Below, one piece after another: positions 51,473-58,639 of a stretch of DNA of 64,000 bases (the stretch's first letter is position 1; every line of letters starts with the position of its first letter). The stretch is from Poriferisodalis sp026713105 (GTDB taxonomy: Bacteria > Actinomycetota > Acidimicrobiia > Acidimicrobiales > Poriferisodalaceae): assembly GCA_965115995.1 (NCBI GenBank), contig OZ220472.1, positions 1,550,001 to 1,614,000 of the forward strand, in the 5' to 3' direction. A program made the translations under genes and the position numbers. Under the pieces are notes generated by a model. It worked only from the letters and a program-made list of their open reading frames with translations, was not told where the DNA came from and did no database searches.

Positions 51473-51552
51473 CATCATCACCGCTTCACGGGGTGTCTGG
51501 AAGTGTCTAGTGGTGTCTGAGGGCTGCCATCGGTTCAGGTAATTGGCGTTAT

Positions 51553-51566
51553 GTGTGTTTACACAC
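51553..51566. promoter_or_regulatory. Short inverted repeat before the hydrolase gene
   Basis: GTGTGT-TT-ACACAC, a 6-bp perfect inverted repeat 76 bp before the alpha/beta-hydrolase start. The 170 bp between the tRNA and that gene hold no other recognisable feature. It may be a repressor site; low confidence. Confidence 0.35.
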
Positions 51567-51642
51567 TTACTGCCGCCGACACGGCCTAATCCTCATCTCG
51601 ACACCGCTGCGCCGCGGGGCGTCACAGATATGGTGGCCCGCG

Positions 51643-52551
51643 ATGACGTGCAAGGCCGTGCCGCAACCGCACGAGTCGCACACCGTGGTCATGGACGACG
51701 GCACTCCGATCAGCCTGCGGCGTCACGGCAATCTGGACAGCCCGATCCGGCTGCTGCTCACGCACGGCTGCGGTCTCGCCACCGACGCCTACTGGCCGTT
51801 CTGGTCCCAGCTCACTGACAGCTACGAAGTCGTGCTGTTCGACATGCGCAGCCACGGCCACAGCGGCCTCGGTCCGCTGGAATCACTGACCATCGCGACG
51901 CTGGTGTCCGACAGCGTGACCGTTGTCGACGCCGTTCAGGCGAAGTTCGGCCCCAAACCCGTCGCCGGCCTCTTTCACTCGATGGGCTGTGTCGTCGGAT
52001 TGCTGCACGCGGCGCAACGAGACGACTTTGCCGCGCTCGTCCTCTACGACCTTCCGATGCGGCCGACACGCGGCAGGCCAGAAGACCTCGAAGCCATCAG
52101 CGAGGCGATGGCCAGCGCCGCCAGCATGCGGCGGGACACGTTTGCCGATCCCGACGAGCTTGCGAAGGAATTCAACCGGAACCCCGCTTTCCAGCTGGTC
52201 CCCCCGCAGAGCATCGACCTCGTCGCGGCCTCGACACTGCGCGAGACGCCCGGCGGCTGAGCGCTGAGCTGCCCACCGGTCCATGAGGCCAAGCTCAGTG
52301 CGCAGACGTCGGAATTCGCGAGCAAGCTGCCGTCGATCATCAACCGGCTCGAGCTTCCGGTCAGGGTCATCGGCGCCGACCCGACAATCTCGTTCAACCA
52401 TGTGCCGACCATCGACATGAGCGGGCTGATCACCGACGGCTACGACTACGTGCCCAATTGCAGCCACTTCCTCCAGCTCGAGGATCCAGAGCGAACCGCG
52501 CAGCTTGCGGTGGAGTTCTTGACCAAATCCGGGTTGTCGCCGGCCGCTTGA
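51643..52551 (+). pseudogene. Alpha/beta-hydrolase gene with an in-frame TGA
   Basis: The first 205 codons encode the front of an alpha/beta hydrolase: LLLTHGCGLATDAYWPF (oxyanion region), FDMRSHGHSGLG, nucleophile elbow FHSMGCVVG (Ser). A TGA at 52258-52260 interrupts the frame. The same frame then continues without any other stop to TGA at 52549-52551 and encodes the missing back half, SCPPVHEAKL, VPNCSHFLQLEDPERTAQLA with the catalytic His, and a normal C-terminus. The TGA sits at a place where such proteins often have Trp (GGWxLxCPP pattern), so a single TGG to TGA change is likely. Whether the two halves are separately useful is unlikely; readthrough or a sequence error cannot be excluded. 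Confidence 0.75.
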
Positions 52552-52559
52552 ACGGTCGT

Positions 52560-54917
52560 CTACAGAGCGGGCGCCCGGTAGCCGACATTCGGCACCGTGA
52601 GGATGTATGTGGGATTGCGGGCGTCGTCCCCGAGCTTGGCGCGCAGGTCCTTGATGAAGGTCCGCACACGCTGGGCGTCGCCGCCCTCGGCATCGCCCCA
52701 CACCAAGTCGAGCAGCTGCTCGTAACTGAGCGCTCGCCCGGCGTTGATGCACAGCCCTGACAGCAGCTTGTACTCGGTGGGCGTGAGCTTGACAGCCTGT
52801 CCCGCCACCGTGACCGTGCGGGTGAGATAGTCGACAGCGAGGTCGCCCAGCCGGTAGGTCTCGGCGTGCTGGGTCTGCTCTCTGCGGCGCAGCGCAGCGT
52901 TAATCCGCGCCAGCAGTTCGGTGGGCGAGAACGGCTTGACGATGTAGTCGGAAGCCCCCAGCTCGAACGCCTTGCCGATTTGCTTCTCGTCGCTGCGACC
53001 CGACACGAATATGACCGGTACCTCCAAGATCTTGGGGATGCGCCTGATCAGCTCAAACCCGTCCGCGCCGGGCAGCACCAGATCCAACAGCACCAGGTGG
53101 GGCATTTCGGCATCGAGGAGATGCTCGACTTCGCCGGGATCGCTCGTGGCGATGGCGGCGTAGCCCTCTCGGGACAGGGTGGTGCGAATGAAGCGCAACG
53201 CCTGAGGGTCGTCGTCAAGGACCAGGATGCGCTCGGCCCGACTCGCGGCTCGGAGCGAGTCGACGCCTCTGCGCTCAGACGAGGCCGTCTCGTTGGCCGC
53301 TGCGTCCACCGCAGGAATCGTGAACGTGATTTGTGCGCCGCGACCGTCCCCGGCGCTGAGCGCCCAGATTCGACCGCCGTGCGCTTCCACGATTCCCCGG
53401 CAGATCGCAAGACGAAGTCCGTAGCCGCCATCGGATCGACCAGGTTCAGACGACTTGCCTTGGGAAAACTTGGTGAACAACTGGGGCAGACGCTCTGGAG
53501 CGATCCCCGCACCCTCGTCGGTCACCGTGACGGCCACATAGTTGTCTTCCAGCGACGCCGACACGCCGATGGTCGACCAGTCGTGCGAACTCGCAGCAGC
53601 GTTGGTGAACAGGTTGAGCAGCACCTGCATCAGCCGCTGACGGTCGCCCCAGACACGGGGAAGACTCAACATCGATTCGATGTCGACCGTGTGACGGTAC
53701 CCGCCGCTGAGAAATGCACTCTTGGCGTGCTCGACAACCGCATCCACGCCCACCGGGTCCAGCTTCAGCGAAAACGTGCCCGCCTCGATGCGCGTCATGT
53801 CCTGCAGGTCGCTGATCAGGTCGCGCATGTGATCGGCCTGCTCTTCCACGATGGAAAAGAACTGACGGACCTCCGCAGGATCAGGCGGGACCAGCATGCC
53901 TCGCATCGTGGCGGCAACGCCCTTGATCGACGTCAGGGGCGCCCGAAGCTCGTGGCTCACCATCGCCAAGAACTCAGCGCGCATCCGCTCCAGGTCTTCC
54001 AGCGGCGACATGTCCTGGAAGATTGCCATCACCGTGCGCAACTCACCGTCGCCAGAACGGATCGGGGTGGCGTTGACCAGCGTGGCCGCCTCGCTGCCGT
54101 CGGGGCGCACAATCACCAGGCCCTCGGCGCGAACGGTCTCGCCCTCGCGCCGCGCTCGTTCGAACGGCAGGTCTTCATAGGCGATGTCTGAGCCGTCCAT
54201 GCGGGTGAACGAGAGCCGCCTGAGGCTCGCGGCGGAGAAGCCGTCCTGATCTGCGTCGAGACTCAGGAGACGTCGCGCCTCCGCGTTGACCAAAGAGACA
54301 TCTCCAGTGGGAGCATCCACCACGAAGACCCCCACCGGTGAGGTGTTGACCAGCGCCTCGAGATCGGCCTTGCCTTGCTGTTCGTCGCCGTAGCGATGGG
54401 CGTTATTGAGCGCCGACGCTGCTTGGCTGGCGAACATCTCCAAGATCTCCTCGTCCTCAGCCGTGAATTCGGAGTCGTCGTGCTTCTCCGCTATGCAGAT
54501 CGTGCCCACCTGCACGTCGCCAACCCGTATTTGTGCGCTGACGAAAGCGCCGATCGGGACTTGCAATCCGCTGAAGCCCGCAGCATCGGCATAGGCCACA
54601 AGATCGGTATCCCGTACCGAGTCGCGCTGCTGGCTGAGGTGCTTGGACAATTCGACTCCGGCGCCAAAGCTCAGCAGCTTGTCGCGATCGTGATCCGAAA
54701 GGCCCGAGGCCAGCCAGTCCTGCAACTCCCCGGCCTCGTCGAATGTTGCGATCGCCGCGTAACGAGCACCGGTGAGCGTGCGGGCGCTGTCGGTCACCTC
54801 CTGCAGCACTTTGTCGAGGTCCAGATCAGCGCTGATGCGCAGAATCGCGTCAGTCATGCCCAGCAGGCGGGCGCGGAGCATCTCATTCTCCGCCCGTAAG
54901 CGGTCGATCTCTACCAA
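52560..54917 (-). CDS. Sensor histidine kinase fused to response regulator with DNA-binding output
   Basis: 785 residues contain a complete two-component pathway: N-terminal coiled coil (1-20), GAF (about 25-175), PAS (185-305), HisKA with SHELRAPLTSIKG (His322), HATPase (N-box NLFTNAAAS, G-box DEGAGIAP, about 425-535), a REC domain (VLDDDPQALRF, phospho-Asp612 in LLDLVLPGADG, Lys661) and an OmpR-type winged helix (685-785, LTPTEYKLLSGLCINAGRAL). No transmembrane helix, so it is soluble and probably senses an intracellular ligand. Fusing kinase and OmpR-type regulator in one chain is uncommon. It diverges from the catabolic operon 214 bp away and may control it. Confidence 0.92.
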   Translation of the reverse strand: MVEIDRLRAENEMLRARLLGMTDAILRISADLDLDKVLQEVTDSARTLTGARYAAIATFDEAGELQDWLASGLSDHDRDKLLSFGAGVELSKHLSQQRDSVRDTDLVAYADAAGFSGLQVPIGAFVSAQIRVGDVQVGTICIAEKHDDSEFTAEDEEILEMFASQAASALNNAHRYGDEQQGKADLEALVNTSPVGVFVVDAPTGDVSLVNAEARRLLSLDADQDGFSAASLRRLSFTRMDGSDIAYEDLPFERARREGETVRAEGLVIVRPDGSEAATLVNATPIRSGDGELRTVMAIFQDMSPLEDLERMRAEFLAMVSHELRAPLTSIKGVAATMRGMLVPPDPAEVRQFFSIVEEQADHMRDLISDLQDMTRIEAGTFSLKLDPVGVDAVVEHAKSAFLSGGYRHTVDIESMLSLPRVWGDRQRLMQVLLNLFTNAAASSHDWSTIGVSASLEDNYVAVTVTDEGAGIAPERLPQLFTKFSQGKSSEPGRSDGGYGLRLAICRGIVEAHGGRIWALSAGDGRGAQITFTIPAVDAAANETASSERRGVDSLRAASRAERILVLDDDPQALRFIRTTLSREGYAAIATSDPGEVEHLLDAEMPHLVLLDLVLPGADGFELIRRIPKILEVPVIFVSGRSDEKQIGKAFELGASDYIVKPFSPTELLARINAALRRREQTQHAETYRLGDLAVDYLTRTVTVAGQAVKLTPTEYKLLSGLCINAGRALSYEQLLDLVWGDAEGGDAQRVRTFIKDLRAKLGDDARNPTYILTVPNVGYRAPAL

Positions 54918-54985
54918 CCCAGCACTCCTTGTCGCCCGGCCCTCGCGGAGTCTGCGATCACTGCGCCTCCGCGTGCCCGGTGTGT

Positions 54986-55003
54986 GGGATACGCCGTAAT
55001 CCC
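54986..55003. promoter_or_regulatory. Inverted repeat between sensor-regulator and catabolic operon
   Basis: GGGATACGCCGTAATCCC forms an imperfect inverted repeat (GGGATAC/GTAATCCC) in the 214-bp divergent spacer. It is a candidate operator for the sensor-regulator or its neighbour. The rest of the spacer shows no other clear site. Confidence 0.35.
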
Positions 55004-55131
55004 AAAAGCCTAATTGCCTTGCCGATAGTCACGGGTATCACCCTGTGGACTATTCCTCATGCCGGTGCCCTACTAAGTTTCGGGCTGCGGGGCGACTTCC
55101 GCGATGCGGAACCGCGGGAACGGGGGACGTA

Positions 55132-56265
55132 ATGTCAGATTCGGCTGGAGTCGATCCGAGCGGCACCAGGGCTGCGCTGGACCAGGCAACCCATGCGCCG
55201 GGCGCCATCTATGCCAGCCCGGAGATCTTCCGCCGCGAGGTGGCCGAGTACTTCAAGCGCGAGTGGCTCTACGTCGGGCGGGTCGAGGAGCTGGCCGAGC
55301 CCGGTGACTTCATGGCGCTGCGTCTGGTCGACGAGCCCGTGCTGCTGTCACGCGATCGAGACGGTCAGCTCCACGCCAACTACAACATGTGCGTCCACCG
55401 AGGCGTCGAGATCGCATACGGATCGGGCAATCTCAAGGCGTTCAGCTGCCCGTACCACGGCTGGGTCTACGGCCTCGACGGCCAGCTCAAGGGCGCCGCC
55501 TACATGGCCGAGACCAAGGACTTCGACGTCGCCGACTGCGCCCTGACCCCCCTGCAGCTCGACGTCTGGCGGGGCAACATCTTCATCAACTTCGACCCTG
55601 ATGCCAAGCCGCTGGCTGACGCGATGGCCGTGATCGACGACGAGTTCTCGTTCCTCGGGTGGGAGAAATGCCGCCTCGGCAACAGGCTCGAAATCGACCT
55701 TGCGTGCAACTGGAAGTTCGTAAACGAGAACTTGATGGACTTCTACCACGTCGGTGTTCTGCACGCGGGAAGCTTCGGCGCCAACTTCAAGTTCCAGCCC
55801 GACGACGTGAACGTCAAGCCCGACGGCGGTCTGTCGATCTTCTACAACGCCGGCCCGCCCACGCCGGGGGCCGAGCCGCTGCTGGGCAAGATGCCGTGGC
55901 TCGAAGACAGGCCGCACAGCTTCGCCTGCACTGCGTACAGATCGCCCAACCTGACGTTCTTCGGCCGCATCGACTGCATCCGACCGATGGTCGCGTGGCC
56001 GATCGACGAGGGCCGCACCCGGGTGGTCATCTACCACCTGTTCCCCGAGGAATTCTTCGACCGGCCGGACTTCGCCGAGACGCTGAAGATCTACCACGAC
56101 TACCAAATCCTGGTACTCGAAGAGGACCGGGTGATGATCGAGTCGATGCAAAAGGCAATGAGCTCGCCCGTCTACCGGCCCGGGCGCATGAGCACCCTGG
56201 AGAAGGGCGTTCACAACTTCCTCAACGGCTATCTCGACCGCGTCATCGGCGGAGCCGCCCCATGA
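55132..56265 (+). CDS. Rieske non-heme iron oxygenase, large subunit
   Basis: 377 residues, ATG 55132 with GGGGGA upstream. Rieske 2Fe-2S ligands are Cys87/His89 (NMCVHRGVE) and Cys106/His109 (FSCPYHGWVYG). The catalytic mononuclear iron site is NENLMDFYHVGVLH (Asp203, His206, His211). Typical of aromatic-ring hydroxylases and related demethylases. No ferredoxin or reductase gene is adjacent. First gene of the five-gene operon; its stop overlaps the next start (ATGA). Confidence 0.9.
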   Translation: MSDSAGVDPSGTRAALDQATHAPGAIYASPEIFRREVAEYFKREWLYVGRVEELAEPGDFMALRLVDEPVLLSRDRDGQLHANYNMCVHRGVEIAYGSGNLKAFSCPYHGWVYGLDGQLKGAAYMAETKDFDVADCALTPLQLDVWRGNIFINFDPDAKPLADAMAVIDDEFSFLGWEKCRLGNRLEIDLACNWKFVNENLMDFYHVGVLHAGSFGANFKFQPDDVNVKPDGGLSIFYNAGPPTPGAEPLLGKMPWLEDRPHSFACTAYRSPNLTFFGRIDCIRPMVAWPIDEGRTRVVIYHLFPEEFFDRPDFAETLKIYHDYQILVLEEDRVMIESMQKAMSSPVYRPGRMSTLEKGVHNFLNGYLDRVIGGAAP

Positions 56266-57290
56266 CCGCCGCACTCGCCCGCGCAGCCGACGTGCTGATG
56301 CGCGACTACATGGCATTGGAGCCCGACGAGGCCGTCCTGATCACCGCCGACACCGACAGCGACGAGGCGGTGTGGCAGGCGGTGCTTCAAGCATCATTGC
56401 TCGCGGGTGCCAACGCATCGGTCCTGCTGATGCCGCCGCTTCCGTATCAGGGTCGCCTTGCCGACCCGTACCTCACCCCGGCGGTTTCGGCCGCGGCGCT
56501 GGCCGCAGACGTGTGGATCGATCTCACGTTCCCCTACCTTGCGGGCTCGGAGCTTCACGATCAGGCGATGGAGGGCAACCACATCCGCTACCTGCTGGGT
56601 GCCGACCTGAACGCCGGTGGCCTGTTGAGGCTGTTCGGGCGGGTCGATCTCGACCGCTACTTCGCAGTGCACCATGCCTTCGACGCACTGGTGAACGATG
56701 CAGTCGGCAAGACTGTGCGCATCACCGACAACGGCGGCACCGACGTGAGCTTCGCCCTCGGGCAGCGTGGGTTCTCCAAGCCGCGACGAGCCGACAAGCC
56801 AGGGACGGTCTTGGTGCCAGGGCAATGCACGCTGTTTCCCGATGTCGAGACGGTGAAGGGGCGCATCGAAGTCGGCGCAATCTTTCACGAGTACTACACG
56901 CCGCTCGCTGCACCCATGACCCTCGAGATCGACGGCCGCATCCGTGCCATCGAGGGCGGAGGCAATGAACGATTCGTCGCCGACCGGGCGCTGCGGCGGG
57001 CGGGCTCCGACGGCGACTACGGGTATGTCATCCACTTCACCCACGGCATCCATCCCACGGCCCGAGTCACCGGCAACTCGTTCATCGAGGACACCCGTGC
57101 CCAGGGCAACAACGCCATCGGCATGGGCATGCCGTGGTGGGACCCCGGCGGCGGCGAGAACCACCCTGACGCTGTGTTGTTCCTGCACACGATCGACATC
57201 GACGGCCGGCGTGTCGTCGAAGGCGGCGCCATCGTGGGCCCCGAGTCGCTGGTGGCTCTCGCGGCCGAGCTCCACCCCGTCGTCGGCTGA
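56262..57290 (+). CDS. M29 aminopeptidase/NicX-type metalloprotein
   Basis: 342 residues. Belongs to the AmpT (M29)/2,5-dihydroxypyridine dioxygenase (NicX) superfamily. The C-terminal domain has likely metal ligands His258, His261 or His264 (GYVIHFTHGIHP) and His301-x-Asp303 (ENHPDAVLFLHTID), resembling the HxD pair of NicX, whose iron ligands are His265, His318 and Asp320. Given its partners, an oxygenase or hydrolase that opens a hydroxylated N-heteroaromatic ring is more likely than a peptidase, but this is inference. ATGA overlap with the Rieske gene. Confidence 0.78.
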   Translation: MTAALARAADVLMRDYMALEPDEAVLITADTDSDEAVWQAVLQASLLAGANASVLLMPPLPYQGRLADPYLTPAVSAAALAADVWIDLTFPYLAGSELHDQAMEGNHIRYLLGADLNAGGLLRLFGRVDLDRYFAVHHAFDALVNDAVGKTVRITDNGGTDVSFALGQRGFSKPRRADKPGTVLVPGQCTLFPDVETVKGRIEVGAIFHEYYTPLAAPMTLEIDGRIRAIEGGGNERFVADRALRRAGSDGDYGYVIHFTHGIHPTARVTGNSFIEDTRAQGNNAIGMGMPWWDPGGGENHPDAVLFLHTIDIDGRRVVEGGAIVGPESLVALAAELHPVVG

Positions 57291-57296
57291 GTCGCG

Positions 57297-58154
57297 ATGA
57301 AGCCCGCACCGTTCTCATTTGTCGCACCGGAGTCGCTCGACGAGGTTGTCGCGGCCCTGGCTCGCCACGGCGATGACGCTCGCATTCTCGCCGGCGGCCA
57401 GAGCCTGGTTCCGCTCATGAACCTCCGGCTGGCCCGACCCGAGGTGCTCGTTTCGATCAACCGCTGCCGGGAGCTCGACTACATCGCTGTCTCCGGCGAT
57501 CGCCTCGTCGTCGGTGCGCTCGTGCGCCAGATCGACGCCGAGACCGACCCGCTGGTCGCCGCCGAGTGCCCGCTGCTGGCGCAGGCGCTCCCCTACGTCG
57601 GGCTGCCCGCCACGCGCAACCGGGGCACGGTCTGCGGCAGCCTGGCCCACTGCGACCCGCTCGCGGAGCTGCCGGCCGTTGCGCTCGCGTTGGAGGCCGA
57701 ACTGGTGCTCACCAGTGCCGCCGGCGAACGTCGGGTCCCGGCGCATGACTTCTTCGTCGCTGAGATGACCACCAGCATCGACGAAGGCGAGGTCCTCTCG
57801 GCGGTTGCGTTCAAACGCCAGGACCCGAGCGAGCGAAGCGCCCTGGCTGAGGTCTCGAACGGCGGCCACGTGTTCCCGGTGGGCGGGGTCGCGCTGCGGT
57901 GGGCCAGCGAGGAGGGCGTCTGTGTGATGGCACGCATCGCGGCGTTCGGCGTCGGATCGGTGGCCCAGCGCCTGATCGACGCCGAGGCCGCACTGGTCGG
58001 CTCCGACCTCGGCCCCGCAGCAATCGCAGCCGCCGTGGCGGCGGCCCGCAGTGCGGTCGATCCGACCGGCGACATCGCCGCCGACGCCGACTACCGGCGA
58101 CACCTCGTCGGCGTCTTGCTCGAACGCGGCCTGCTGGAAGGGGCGGCTCCATGA
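57297..58154 (+). CDS. Molybdenum hydroxylase FAD subunit (CoxM/XdhB type)
   Basis: 285 residues, 6 bp after the previous gene. FAD-binding signatures AGGQSLVPLMNLRLARPE and ATRNRGTVCGSLAHCDPLAE are present, then a CO-dehydrogenase flavoprotein C-terminal domain. Transfers electrons from the iron-sulfur subunit to FAD. ATGA overlap with the next gene. Confidence 0.92.
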   Translation: MKPAPFSFVAPESLDEVVAALARHGDDARILAGGQSLVPLMNLRLARPEVLVSINRCRELDYIAVSGDRLVVGALVRQIDAETDPLVAAECPLLAQALPYVGLPATRNRGTVCGSLAHCDPLAELPAVALALEAELVLTSAAGERRVPAHDFFVAEMTTSIDEGEVLSAVAFKRQDPSERSALAEVSNGGHVFPVGGVALRWASEEGVCVMARIAAFGVGSVAQRLIDAEAALVGSDLGPAAIAAAVAAARSAVDPTGDIAADADYRRHLVGVLLERGLLEGAAP

Positions 58155-58639
58155 CCGACGAGTACGAAGCGACCGTCACCGTCAACGGGCGAAGCCGGGC
58201 GTCCCGAGTGGAGGCTCGGCGGCTGCTCGCCGACTTCCTGCGACACGATCTCGGCTTGACGGGCACCCATATCGGCTGTGAGCAGGGGGTGTGCGGTGCG
58301 TGCACGGTGCTGCTCGACGGCCGCACCGCCCGCAGCTGCCTGCACTTCGCTGTTGCGGTCGACGGATCCGACATCCGCACCGTGGAGGATCTTGCCGACC
58401 TCGATGAGCTCCATCCGATCCAAGAGATGTTCCACCAAAAGCATGCTCTGCAGTGCGGTTTCTGCACGCCGGGATTCCTCCTCACGGCGGTCGAGCTGCT
58501 CGAGAGCACGCCCGACCCCGACGAGGCCACTATCCGGGAGGCACTGATGAACAATGTCTGCCGCTGCACCGGCTACGCCAACATCGTGGACGCGGTGGCC
58601 GAGGCCGCTGTGCAGCTGCGACAAGGTCGCCAGCCATGA
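58151..58639 (+). CDS. Molybdenum hydroxylase iron-sulfur subunit (CoxS/XdhC type)
   Basis: 162 residues. Plant-type 2Fe-2S ligands Cys43, Cys48, Cys51 and Cys63 (GCEQGVCGAC ... SCLHF), and the second helical cluster Cys102, Cys105, Cys137 and Cys139 (QCGFCTPG, VCRCTGY). Complete and of normal length; ATGA overlaps on both sides. Confidence 0.95.
   Translation: MTDEYEATVTVNGRSRASRVEARRLLADFLRHDLGLTGTHIGCEQGVCGACTVLLDGRTARSCLHFAVAVDGSDIRTVEDLADLDELHPIQEMFHQKHALQCGFCTPGFLLTAVELLESTPDPDEATIREALMNNVCRCTGYANIVDAVAEAAVQLRQGRQP

Noticed and set aside
52258..52260. The TGA as a selenocysteine codon.
   Set aside because: No SECIS-like hairpin was recognised after it and the position is Trp-like in the family.
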